Assembly (NCBI GenBank): GCA_035573715.1
Contig: DATLZZ010000010.1
Coordinates: forward strand, 62,001-126,000
Length of the DNA stretch: 64,000 nucleotides
DNA from: JACPRL01 sp035573715
Lineage (GTDB): Bacteria > Acidobacteriota > Terriglobia > Acidiferrales > 2-02-FULL-67-57
Reading direction: 5' to 3'
Under the pieces are notes generated by a model. That model searched no databases. It was not told the DNA's origin and saw only the letters and a program-made list of their open reading frames with translations. Made by a program: the position numbers and the translations under genes. Below are positions 41,113 to 50,000 of this stretch, in pieces; the first letter of the stretch is position 1; every line of letters begins with the position of its first letter.

Positions 41113-41156
41113 CCGGCTTTGCTCCGCTGAAGGATTCCCTCAGCGAGCAAAGCCGG
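41113..41156. terminator. Bidirectional terminator between convergent genes
   Basis: A long hairpin: left arm 41113-41130 (CCGGCTTTGCT, C, CGCTGA), 9-nt loop, right arm 41140-41156 (TCAGCG, AGCAAAGCCGG), with a single bulged C. An A-run (41105-41110) precedes it, giving a U-tract to the leftward gene. The right end is just 14 nt from the stop of the Spy-like gene. Confidence 0.7.
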
Positions 41157-41170
41157 ATTGGAAAGATAGC

Positions 41171-41824
41171 CTAGAGTTGGGGCGGCGGTCCAACCGGCCC
41201 GCGACGATAGAACCGCATCTCGCGGCGTCCACGCCCGGGTTCGCGCCCGCGCCAGCGCATCGTACGCCACTCCGCCATTCGCCTCTGAACCAGGCTGCGC
41301 AGCTTGGTGCGCTGCTCCGGCGTGAGCGTGTTGCGGAACGCTAGGCGGTGCTCGATCCGCTGGCGGGTAAGCGCCGTCTGCGCTTCCGTCAGCGCCCTGA
41401 TGCGCTTCTCCAGTTCCACCTTGTCCGGCGTGTCCTGCTGCAGCAGCTCTTCCAACTCCATGCGGCGGATTTGCATGTCGGTGCGCGCCCGCAAGCCGGT
41501 CTTGGCGGCGTCAAAGCCCAGGCTGCGCAGCTTGCTCACTTGTTCCTCGCTCAGCCCGAGCTCCTCGCGGATGGCTGGGTCCATCCCCAGACGGTGAAAG
41601 CCCATCCCGCGGTGATGACGGCCCAGCATCATCCCCATCCCGCCGCCCGGCCCGTCGTTCATGAAGTCCGGCCCGCCGAAGTCGAACTCGCGCTCTTCGA
41701 CTATCACCGGCGGCTCGGGGGATTGCGGCGGCCCCGGCGGTTGCTGCGCCAGGCTCCAGGCAGTGCCAAAGGCCACGGTCACGATTGCTACCGCGACCGC
41801 GTACCACAATTTAGAAGGTCGCAT
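41171..41824 (-). CDS. Periplasmic Spy/CpxP (LTxxQ)-like protein
   Basis: 217 residues from the ATG at 41824 (SD GGAGATTCCG). Signal peptide (AVAVAIVTVAFGTAWSLAQ). A Pro/Gly-rich region and a long helical region follow, with two LTxxQ-type motifs: LGLSEEQVSKLRSLG and NTLTPEQRTKLRSLVQRRM. The Spy/CpxP/CnrR superfamily comprises periplasmic chaperones or metal sensors. No cognate sensor kinase is adjacent. An Arg-rich tail ends the protein. Confidence 0.8.
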   Translation of the reverse strand: MRPSKLWYAVAVAIVTVAFGTAWSLAQQPPGPPQSPEPPVIVEEREFDFGGPDFMNDGPGGGMGMMLGRHHRGMGFHRLGMDPAIREELGLSEEQVSKLRSLGFDAAKTGLRARTDMQIRRMELEELLQQDTPDKVELEKRIRALTEAQTALTRQRIEHRLAFRNTLTPEQRTKLRSLVQRRMAEWRTMRWRGREPGRGRREMRFYRRGPVGPPPQL

Positions 41825-41934
41825 CGGAATCTCCTTCCCGTTAGTATTGCTCCCAACCGTTAGAACCCCGCCGGCCGCCAAAAGTTTCGTTCTTTTGCGC
41901 CGAGGCCGCGATTTTTGATTATCTTGAAGCTGCC

Positions 41935-42357
41935 ATGCCGGCCCAGCTTCCCCCCGGCCACTACCAGCGCGTGCTGGCGATTGACTCCGACGCCGCCTTT
42001 CTCTCGGCGGTCAAGCAGGTCATCGAAACCGGCCGCTGCCGGGTGGACTGCGCCACTACCGCGGCCGACGCCCTGGCAGCGCTCGAGCGCAACGTCTACG
42101 ACCTGGTCGTCAGCGAAGTGCGAATGTCCGGGCTCGACGCGGCTGAGCTGTGCGCCCGCTCCGAAAAGCGCCTCGCCGAGGGAATGCAGCTTCTCTTTCT
42201 TGCAGCAGAGCCGCTGAGCGACGAGCTGCGGCTCTTCCTCGAGGCTCGCCGCCTCGCCTGCCTTCCCAAGCCCCTCCATCTCCGCCGCTTTCTCGACAAA
42301 CTCGATGATCTCCTCCTCACCGCCGCCCAACCCACGGAAGAAGAGGCCGAAAAGTGA
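41935..42357 (+). CDS. Stand-alone receiver-like domain with Asp-to-Glu phosphosite
   Basis: 140 residues, one receiver fold: RVLAIDSDAAFLSAVKQVIE, then YDLVVSEVRMSGLDAAELC and ACLPKPLHLRRFLDKLDDLL. The phosphoacceptor Asp is Glu61 (SEVRMSG instead of SDVRMPG), and the acidic pocket is reduced to D-S-D. The Lys (PKP) is kept. Glu at this site often mimics the phosphorylated state, so this may be a permanently 'on' single-domain regulator. No output domain. The start has no SD; a -10-like TATCTT lies 9 nt upstream. Followed by yceI, with the stop overlapping an upstream frame. Confidence 0.75.
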   Translation: MPAQLPPGHYQRVLAIDSDAAFLSAVKQVIETGRCRVDCATTAADALAALERNVYDLVVSEVRMSGLDAAELCARSEKRLAEGMQLLFLAAEPLSDELRLFLEARRLACLPKPLHLRRFLDKLDDLLLTAAQPTEEEAEK

Positions 42358-42407
42358 CAAAGGGAATTGCCTTTTGGCTTGGAATTTGCATCCAACGGGG
42401 GAGTGTT

Positions 42408-42998
42408 ATGAGGTCTGTGGCGAAACGCGCCCCCGCAGTTCTTCTGGGAATCGCGCTGCTGGTTTCCTCCTCGGTAGTCGCGCAGGCTCCTAAGCAGCCC
42501 ATTGACGTTCAACGCTCGACTCTGAAGGTTTTCGTCTACAAGTCCGGCATCTTCTCCGCCTTCGGGCACAATCACATCGTCGCCGCGCCGATTGAAGAAG
42601 GCTGGGTGAGCTTGGGACCGGCGGGCGTCGAGTTTCGCGTCGTCGCCTGCAAGCTGCGCGTGCTTGACCCGGACGTGGATGCCGATGAGCGCGCCAAGGT
42701 CCAGGCGACCATGGAAGGTCCCGAGGTGCTCGATTGCACCAAGTTCCCCGAGATTCGCTTCCAGTCCAACGCCGTCGAACCGGCGGGGACCGACCAGTGG
42801 ACGGTCCGGGGATTGCTCTCGCTTCATGGTCAGGCGCGCCCGGTCACCGTGGCGGTGAAGAAGCAAGGCGCGCGCTACGTCGGCTCGGCCAGCCTCAAGC
42901 AGCGCGACTTCGGCATGACCCCCGTCAGCGTTGCCGGCGGCACCGTGCGAGTGAAAGACGAGGTCAAGATCGAGTTCGAGATTCACCTGAAGGAGTGA
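42408..42998 (+). CDS. YceI-family periplasmic lipid-binding-like protein
   Basis: 196 residues from the ATG at 42408 (SD GGGGGAG), with a signal peptide (APAVLLGIALLVSSSVVAQ). YceI lipocalin-like barrel motifs: STLKVFVYKSGIFSAFGHNHIVAA, PEVLDCTKFPEIRFQSNAVEP, WTVRGLLSLHGQARPVTVAVK and SASLKQRDFGMTPVSVAGGTVRVKDEVKIEFEI. YceI relatives bind polyisoprenoids. The next gene, 12 nt downstream, is a geranylgeranyl-reductase-like flavoprotein, so an isoprenoid theme is plausible. Confidence 0.88.
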   Translation: MRSVAKRAPAVLLGIALLVSSSVVAQAPKQPIDVQRSTLKVFVYKSGIFSAFGHNHIVAAPIEEGWVSLGPAGVEFRVVACKLRVLDPDVDADERAKVQATMEGPEVLDCTKFPEIRFQSNAVEPAGTDQWTVRGLLSLHGQARPVTVAVKKQGARYVGSASLKQRDFGMTPVSVAGGTVRVKDEVKIEFEIHLKE

Positions 42999-43010
42999 CG
43001 GGAAGACCGT

Positions 43011-44225
43011 ATGGCCGACGTCCTGATCGCCGGAGGAGGGCCCGCGGGCTCCGCGTTGGCTATTCTGCTCGGCCGCCAGGGCCTGAGCGTCGAGCTCTTC
43101 GATCGAAGCCGGTTTCCCCGCGAAAAACCTTGCGGAGAAGGATTGATGCCCGCCGGCCTCGCAGTTCTCAACCGGCTGGGCGCGGCCGACGCCATCGGTG
43201 GCGCGCCCTTCTTCGGCATCCGCTTCCACTTCGGCGACAAGACCATCGAGGGGCGCTTCCCCCAAGTCGCGGGCTTTCCCATTGTCGGTCGCGGGCAGCG
43301 CCGGCAGCGCCTCGATCGGATCCTCTTTCAACTCGCGGCCGAGACGCCCGGTGTTGCGGCTCGTGCCGGCGCGAAGGTGGAAGCGCCGCTACTCGGCAAC
43401 GGACGCGTCGTCGGCTTGTGTGTGAACGGCGAGCCGCGGCAGGCTTCACTCGTCGTCGCCGCCGATGGCGCTCGCTCGCGCCTGCGCCGCCAGCTCGGCC
43501 TCGACCTGCCCGTGCGCCGCAAGCGCTTTGGTGTTCGCGCCCACTTTCGCCTCGCGCCGGGACGCGAACAACCGCCCTGGGTGGAAGTCTTCGCCGCGGG
43601 CGACCACGAGCTCTACGTCACCCCGCTGCCCGAGGGCGAGATGCTGGTTGCCGCCCTCGCCGACTCGCGCCCGCTGCGCGAATCCATCGAGCGCGTGTTT
43701 CGCCGCTGGTGCGGCGAGCATCCGGCGGTGGCGGCGCGCCTCGAAGGCGCCGAGCAGGTTTCGTCTCTGCTCTGCGCCTCGCCCTTGGAGGCCCGCGCTC
43801 GCTCCGGCGTCGCGCCGGGGATTGTTCTGCTCGGCGACGCCGCCGGCTTTCTCGACCCCATCACCGGCGGGGGAATGACCCAGGCGTTGATGACCGCGGA
43901 GCTTCTGGCGGGCTACGTCGCCAAGAACCACGCGACCGCGGGGGACTGGCTCTGGGAGTTCGAGCGCGACCGCCGGGCCCTCCTGTGGGACTACCGCTTC
44001 CTCACCCACGCCATGCTCTTCTTGGCCGACCACCCGCGCCTGACCCACGCGCTCCTCACCCGCCTCCGCCTTCCTCCGGTGTTACTCTCGCACCTCATCG
44101 GCGTCTCCAGCGGTGTGCGACGCCTGCTCGGCGTCGGTGCGTTGAAGCCCAGCGAACCTTTTCTGCCAGCCGAGTTCGTCACCGGCTGCGCAGCCAGGTC
44201 GCTCTCGGCGAACCTCAAAGACTGA
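43011..44225 (+). CDS. Geranylgeranyl-reductase-like FAD-dependent oxidoreductase
   Basis: 404 residues. FAD motif VLIAGGGPAGSALAILLGRQGLSVELFDRSRFPREKPCGEGL (GxGxxG and the PCGEG segment), then LVVAADGARSRLRRQLGL and the second FAD motif GIVLLGDAAGFLDPITGGGMTQALMTAELLA. This pattern fits the geranylgeranyl reductase / flavin monooxygenase-like group that reduces or oxidises isoprenoid or lipid substrates. Exact substrate unknown. Coupled to the yceI gene. Confidence 0.85.
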   Translation: MADVLIAGGGPAGSALAILLGRQGLSVELFDRSRFPREKPCGEGLMPAGLAVLNRLGAADAIGGAPFFGIRFHFGDKTIEGRFPQVAGFPIVGRGQRRQRLDRILFQLAAETPGVAARAGAKVEAPLLGNGRVVGLCVNGEPRQASLVVAADGARSRLRRQLGLDLPVRRKRFGVRAHFRLAPGREQPPWVEVFAAGDHELYVTPLPEGEMLVAALADSRPLRESIERVFRRWCGEHPAVAARLEGAEQVSSLLCASPLEARARSGVAPGIVLLGDAAGFLDPITGGGMTQALMTAELLAGYVAKNHATAGDWLWEFERDRRALLWDYRFLTHAMLFLADHPRLTHALLTRLRLPPVLLSHLIGVSSGVRRLLGVGALKPSEPFLPAEFVTGCAARSLSANLKD

Positions 44226-44285
44226 CGCTACCGGCGTCGGCGCGCAGTGGTATGCTCAGACCAAACATGAAACCGAGAGGCTGGT

Positions 44286-44768
44286 ATGGAACTGCACACT
44301 GTCCGTATGCGCATCCCCGACAACGCCAACTTGATTCTGGGCCAGACCCACTTCATCAAGACGGTGGAAGACCTCTACGAAGTGATGGTGAACACCGTGC
44401 CGGGCATCAAGTTCGCCATCGCCTTCAACGAGGCTTCCGGGCCCTGCCTGGTGCGGGTCGAGGCCAACGACGACGAGCTGCGCCAGGCGGCAATCGAAAA
44501 CGCCCAGGCCATCGGCGCTGGCCACCTGTTTGTGGTGCTGATTCGCCAGGCCTACCCCGTCAACGTGCTCGGCCGCATCAAGGACTGCTTCGAGGTTTGC
44601 TCCATCTACTGCGCCACCGCCAACCCGGTGGAAGTGGTGGTGGCGCACAGCGAGCAGGGCCGCGGCGTGCTGGGAGTGATTGACGGCTCCTCGCCCAAAG
44701 GCGTCGAAGGGCCCGCCGACGTCCAGCACCGCAAAGAATTCCTGCGCAAGATAGGCTACAAGCAGTAA
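44286..44768 (+). CDS. Adenosine-specific kinase family protein (PF04008)
   Basis: 160 residues, SD GAGAGG. The compact alpha/beta sequence has NLILGQTHFIKTVEDLYEVMVNTVPGIKFAIAFNEASGPCLVR, IGAGHLFVVLIRQAYPVNVLGRIKDCFEVCSIYCATANPVEVVVA and GRGVLGVIDGSSPKGVE. This is the 'adenosine specific kinase' family, structurally known from an archaeal member and most common in Archaea. Reported to bind adenosine; the biological role is unclear. It converges on archease with 8 nt between the stops. Confidence 0.88.
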   Translation: MELHTVRMRIPDNANLILGQTHFIKTVEDLYEVMVNTVPGIKFAIAFNEASGPCLVRVEANDDELRQAAIENAQAIGAGHLFVVLIRQAYPVNVLGRIKDCFEVCSIYCATANPVEVVVAHSEQGRGVLGVIDGSSPKGVEGPADVQHRKEFLRKIGYKQ

Positions 44769-44776
44769 GGGTCTGC

Positions 44777-45361
44777 TTAGACGTCCAGGAAAACGGTGGC
44801 CTTCCAGCCTTGAGGGGATTCGTTGATTTCCAGTTGGTGGTAGGTGACGGCCTTGATGTAGGTGCGGGCGCGGTGGCGGGCCTTGTCGAAGCGCTCGCCG
44901 TGGCCGGCCCCCCGGATTTCCCAGTGCGGCTTCTGCGGCGGTGCCCCTTCAGGCGGATGGACGTGGGGCGGCTCGAGGCGCGTGACGCTGACGCGCTTGA
45001 AGACCCAGTGCTCGGCATCGGCGAGGTAGATGAACTCAGCCAGCCAGGCGAAAAGTAAATCTTCCAGTGTGGCGGCGCGGGCGCGGATGTCGACCTGCTC
45101 GCGCTCGCGCACCTTGTCCAACTCCCAGCCGTAGTCCAGCAACGCCGTTGCCGCCGACTCGAACAGCTCGCTCAGGTGCTCCCCGCGGGCGACGAACCCC
45201 ACGTCGGCCGGATGGTCAAGAAACTCATAGGGCTTCGCCTTCCGCGCAACGGGCAACGAACTTCGTACACGGAACTTCGCGCTCGCCGCGGCGGGCTTCT
45301 TCTTCCTCGCCTCGCGCGAGCTCCCTTTCCCCCGCCTCCCTTTGGCTTTCATGCCCGCCAT
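44777..45361 (-). CDS. Archease
   Basis: About 194 residues. A Lys/Arg-rich N-terminal tail (KAKGRRGKG..ARKKK) precedes the archease fold: YEFLDHPADVGFVARGEHLSELFESAATALLDYG, TLEDLLFAWLAEFIYLAD, then HRARTYIKAVTYHQLEINESPQGWKATVFLDV. The conserved Asp (HPADVG), His (TYHQL) and C-terminal Asp for metal binding are present. Archease activates the RNA ligase RtcB; no rtcB is in the window. Start chosen at 45361 (45352 is possible). The lysine-rich tail is longer than usual. Confidence 0.88.
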   Translation of the reverse strand: MAGMKAKGRRGKGSSREARKKKPAAASAKFRVRSSLPVARKAKPYEFLDHPADVGFVARGEHLSELFESAATALLDYGWELDKVREREQVDIRARAATLEDLLFAWLAEFIYLADAEHWVFKRVSVTRLEPPHVHPPEGAPPQKPHWEIRGAGHGERFDKARHRARTYIKAVTYHQLEINESPQGWKATVFLDV

Positions 45362-45397
45362 TATCCGCGAACTGACGGAAGCAGGAAAGCCCACCGC

Positions 45398-45471
45398 TGA
45401 TGCGCAGAGGACGCAGAGAACGCAGAGAAAGGAGCGAGAGTAATCGCGAGTCGCCAGTCGCTAGTCGCTCA
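45398..45471. repeat. Two word-like repeats at the gltX 3' end
   Basis: 45398-45432 is a tandem of CGCAGAGAA variants. 45442-45471 carries the minus-strand 13-mer GCGACTAGCGACT, whose TAG is the gltX stop codon; the same 13-mer ends the nitroreductase gene. Confidence 0.6.
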
Positions 45472-46909
45472 TAGCCAATGAGGGGAGGGAATTGACGAGG
45501 CGCTGGAGGCGGGAGACGACGCGGGTCTGGCCGAGCAGCTCCATCGTCGTAAACAGCGGCGGGGCGACGGCCTGGCCGGTCAGCGCCACGCGGGAAGCGT
45601 TGATGAGCAGCGCCGCTTTGACTCCCGCGCGCTCGGCCACGCCGCGCACCGCGCGCTCAATCGAGTCGTGCGCCCACGGCTCCACCTTGGCCAACTCGTC
45701 GCGCACTTGCGGCAGCAGTTCGCCCAGCTTGCCGTCTTTCAGGAACTTCTTCACGGCCTCGGGGTCGTACTCAAACTCATCGCTGAAGAAGGCGCGTCCC
45801 CAGGTCGAAAAATCCGTCAGCAGTCGCGCCCGCGGGCGCAGCGTGTCCACGGCGCGCGCGAACCAGTCGCGCTGCTCTCCCGCCCACTCGTCGCGCCACA
45901 GCCCGCGGCGCATCAGCTCGCCCTCGACATGCGGAAGAATCTTCTCCAACGGCTGGTTGCGGAGGTACTCCGAGTTGAACCACACCAGTTTGTCGCGGTC
46001 GAACACCGCGTTGGTGCGGCTCACGTTGGAGAGCGAAAACCGGCGGATTAGCTCTTCGGTCGGCATCAGCTCAGTGTCGTCACCCGGCGACCACCCCAGT
46101 AGCGCCAGGAAGTTGCGGAACGCCTCGGGGAGAAATCCTTCGTCGCGGTACGCCGTGACCGAGGTAGCGCCGTGGCGCTTGGAGAGCCGGGTCCGGTCGG
46201 GCCCAAGAATCAGCGGCACGTGCGCAAAGATGGGCGGCGTCGCCCCGACCGCCTGATAGATGAGCAACTGCTTGGGCGTGTTGATAAGGTGGTCGGCGCC
46301 GCGGATGACGTGGGTGATGCGCATGTCGAGGTCGTCGGCCACCACCGCGAGCTGATAGGTTGGCAGGCGGTCGCTGCGCAGCACCACAAAGTCCTCAATC
46401 TCATCGTACTTCACGCTCATCCGCCCGTAGACTGCGTCCTCAAAGACCGACTCACCCTGCTCCGGGACCGCGAAGCGCAGCGCGTGCGGCTGGCCGGCCC
46501 GCGCAGCGACCTCGGCGGCCGAAAGACGCCGGCAGCGCCCGTCGTATTTCGGCGGCTTGCCCGCCTTCTCGGCTTCCTTGCGCCGTAGCTCCAGCTCGTC
46601 CGGGGTGCAATAGCAGGGGTAGGCATGACCGGAGGCCCGCAGCCGCTCGGCCAGTGCTCGGTAGCTCTCAAGGCGCTGCGACTGGAAGTAGGGGCCCTCG
46701 TCCCAGGTCAGTTCGAGCCAGCGCATCCCCTCCAGCACGGCCTCAACCAACTCGGGCTTGGAGCGGTCGACGTCGGTGTCCTCGATGCGGAGGATGAACA
46801 CCCCGCCCGTCTGGCGGGCGAAAAGCCAGTTGAACAACGCAGTCCGCGCCCCGCCCACGTGCAGGTAGCCGGTCGGGGAGGGCGCGAAACGAACACGGGG
46901 TTTCTCCAT
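45461..46909 (-). CDS. gltX: Glutamyl-tRNA synthetase
   Basis: 482 residues. Class I motifs: HIGH-like PTGYLHVGGARTALFNWLFAR, the editing-free core DDLDMRITHVIRGADHLINTPKQLLIYQAVG, and the KMSKS equivalent LSKRHGATSV. Discriminating GluRS length, with the C-terminal anticodon-binding helices. Charges tRNA-Glu (and perhaps tRNA-Gln if Gln is made by amidation). The ATG has no SD and lies 9 nt after a TATGAT -10 with TTGGCA at 17 bp, so its mRNA appears leaderless. The last codons and stop lie in a repeat word. Confidence 0.96.
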   Translation of the reverse strand: MEKPRVRFAPSPTGYLHVGGARTALFNWLFARQTGGVFILRIEDTDVDRSKPELVEAVLEGMRWLELTWDEGPYFQSQRLESYRALAERLRASGHAYPCYCTPDELELRRKEAEKAGKPPKYDGRCRRLSAAEVAARAGQPHALRFAVPEQGESVFEDAVYGRMSVKYDEIEDFVVLRSDRLPTYQLAVVADDLDMRITHVIRGADHLINTPKQLLIYQAVGATPPIFAHVPLILGPDRTRLSKRHGATSVTAYRDEGFLPEAFRNFLALLGWSPGDDTELMPTEELIRRFSLSNVSRTNAVFDRDKLVWFNSEYLRNQPLEKILPHVEGELMRRGLWRDEWAGEQRDWFARAVDTLRPRARLLTDFSTWGRAFFSDEFEYDPEAVKKFLKDGKLGELLPQVRDELAKVEPWAHDSIERAVRGVAERAGVKAALLINASRVALTGQAVAPPLFTTMELLGQTRVVSRLQRLVNSLPSLAMSD

Positions 46910-46918
46910 AAGCGATTC

Positions 46919-46947
46919 ATCATACGCGAACTAGCAGGGGCTGCCAA
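46919..46947 (-). promoter_or_regulatory. gltX promoter
   Basis: Minus strand: TTGGCA (46947-46942), exact 17-nt spacer, TATGAT (46924-46919). Predicted start near 46912, 3 nt before the ATG. Confidence 0.7.
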
Positions 46948-46948
46948 C

Positions 46949-46978
46949 TTGCACTCCGCCAGTCGAAACCGCTAGTAT
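46949..46978 (+). promoter_or_regulatory. Promoter of the c-di-GMP enzyme gene
   Basis: TTGCAC (46949-46954), 18-nt spacer, TAGTAT (46973-46978). Its -35 is 1 bp from the -35 of gltX on the other strand. Confidence 0.55.
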
Positions 46979-47045
46979 ATGCACCGCTTTACAAGCGTTG
47001 GGGTGTCTACAGGATGCCGAGCAGTAGTGGCAGGACGAAGACAGG

Positions 47046-50000
47046 GTGACCGGGGTGACCGAGCTTCAGTATGCCCTCGTGCCGCTGGTGGGACGCATCA
47101 TCCTGGTGCTGGTGTTCCTCTACGTCTACCGGCAGAAGCGCGAGAACTATCTCCTCTATTGGGCCGCCGGCTGGACGATGCTTTCGTTCAGCTACCTGGC
47201 CGAACTGCACACAGTCTTTCTCGGCCGCACCGATCAGGCGGTCCTCGACGTAGGCGCGCTGTGCCTGGCCTTGGGCGCCGTCCTTTTTTATGATTCAACC
47301 CGCATCCTGGCCCAGCACGCCACAGGGCCAACCGTAACCGCCATCCTTGCTCCGGTTTTCATTCTCTGGCTGCTGTTGCAGCTTGCCTTTGGCGGCGCGT
47401 TCGAGCAGGTCCCGCTAACCGTGGGCGGCGGCGCCGTTGCGCTCTTGTCAGCCGTGCACTGCTGGCGCGAGTGCCGTAAGCAGGAGATGGTTGGCGGGCC
47501 GCTGCTGGCGCTGGGCTTCCTCATCTGGGGTTTGATGCAGGTGGTCCCCGTCATTCAGCCGATGATGCACCTGGCCTTCCGGATGGATCCCGTCTGGTTG
47601 GAGAACCTGCCCACGCAGTTGATGGGCATCAGCATGCTGGTGGTTCTCTACGAAGTGGAGCGCCGCGGCGTCGAGCAGCACATGCTGAGCCTGGCGGGAC
47701 TCAACCTCATCGCTAGCAGCGCTACCCAGGCCGCAACCGTGCAGGAAATGGTGGGCCTGACGCTGGAGCGGCTGCTGGTGGCGCAACGTGTCCCGGCGGG
47801 AACCATCGCCCTGACCCTCGACGAAGAAAGCGACGCGCTGGCCTGCGTGCATCGGGGAGAGAGCGCATTCCTCCGCGAGGTGGAGCAGGTCGGCTTGCTC
47901 CCCTACCTTCATCACACCGTCGGTCGCTTGGGCGGCATGGTCGTCTTTCCCGACCTTGACGGGTCGACGGCCCCGGCGGCTTTTGCCCACGAAGCCGACT
48001 ACGACCGCCTGCTGCGGCTGGCGCGCCCGGCGGGGATTCGCCAGTTGGTTGGCGTCAGCTTGCGCAGCAAGACCGGCGACCGCGGACTGCTGCTGCTGGC
48101 CTCCACCAGCGCGCGGCGCTTTGCCGCTGCTGAGCTTCGGCTCCTGCTCGGTCTGGGCAGTCAGATTGGCATGGCGGTCGAGAACTACCACCTGCTGCAG
48201 CAGGCCGGCCGCCGCGCCGAAGAGCTGCGGCTGCTCAACGAAATCGGCCGCGCTCTCAGCTCCGCGCTCACGGTGGACGAACTGCTCGAGCGCGTTTACG
48301 CCCAGATTCAGAAAGTCATTGATGCCCGCAACTTCTACATCGCCCTCTACGACCACGCCAACGACGAGGTAGCTTTCGAGCTCGAGGTCAAGAACGGGCA
48401 GTTCCTGCCTAAGCGCCGCCGCCGCGCCCGTAATGGGCTGACTGAATACATCCTGCGAACACGCAAGGCGCTCCTCATTCGGGAGAAGTTCGAGCAGGTA
48501 GTGGCGGAGCTCGGCGTAGAGCCCGGCCGCTCGGCGCGCTCGTTCTGTGCGGTGCCGATCTTGCTTCACGGCGAGGCCGCGGGTGTGATGGGCATCGTCA
48601 ACTACGTCGAAAACAACGCCTTCGACCAGGAGCACATCGAGGTGCTCACGATTCTTGCCGCGCAAACCGCGGTGGCCATCGAGAATGCCCGTCTGTTCAG
48701 CCAGGAGCAGCGCCGCAGCCACCAGCTTGCACTGCTCAACAACATCTCCCGCAAAGCCATCGCCACGCTGAACCCGGAGGAAATGCTGACGGCCATGGCC
48801 GCTGAGATGCGCACCGGCCTTCCCTATGAGCACATCAGTCTGGCCGTTCTCGATTATGCCAGCCGCGAAGTGGTCATCCAGGCCGAAGCCACCTCCGGCG
48901 CCTCGGGACTTAATCGCCGCTACAAGCTGGGCGAAGGTTGCATCGGTCAGGTTGCCAGCCGGGGGGAAATGATGCACATCGACGCGCTGGCCTCGGCGGA
49001 CTGGGACGATTGCCGCCCGGTGCTCGACGATGCCCAGTCCGTCCTCGCCCTGCCGATGACCTACGGCGATCAACTGCTCGGCGTGCTCAACATCGAGTCC
49101 ACACACCCAGCGGCATTTCATGAGGATGACATCCTGCTGCTTCGTACGCTGGCCGACGTTATCGCCAGCGCGCTGCACAACGCCTTTGTCTTTCAGAAGG
49201 CCCAGGAACAGGCCATCACCGACGGCCTCACCGGCGTCAAGACACACCGCTACTTCATGGAATCACTGGCGGCGGAGTGGCGCCGGGCTACGCGCGCCAA
49301 CCGCAACTTCTCCCTCGTTCTGCTCGACCTTGACAAGTTCAAACCCATCAACGATTTCTTCGGCCACCTCGAAGGAGACATGGTTCTCCAGCGCGTTGGC
49401 GCCATCCTGGAACAGAACGTCCGCCGGTCCGACGTCGTCGCCCGCTACGGCGGCGACGAGTTCGTGGTGCTAATGCCGGAAACCAATGCCGAAGCCGCCT
49501 ATGCTCTCGGCGACAAGCTTCGCCAGTGGCTGGCCACCGACCCGCTGCTGCGGGAGAAGAAAATCACCGCTTCGGTCGGCATCGCCACCTATCCGCACCA
49601 TGGCACCACGCCGCAGGAACTCATCCAGATTGCCGACGCCAGCATGTACCTCTCCAAGCACCAGGGCGGCAACAGGGTCACCAGCGCCGACCATTACAAG
49701 GTCAGCGAGCAGAAGCAGTGGCAGCGCAACGTGCTGGAAGCCTACCTGGGCGTAACTATCAAGCGCTTGTTCTCTACGGGCCCGGAAGCGTTCGATGAGG
49801 TCTACCACCGCCTCGAGCAGGTCATCAAGTCACTGGGCACGCCCGCCGAGGACTGGCGCGAAGTGCCCGTGCCGGTGCTGGAAACCATTACCTCGCTGGC
49901 CGCCGCTATCGAAGCCAAAGACCCATACACGCAGGGCCACTCCCAGAACGTCGCCCGCTACTGCGTCGCCGTGGCGCAGCACAGGGGCATGCCTGAGCAT

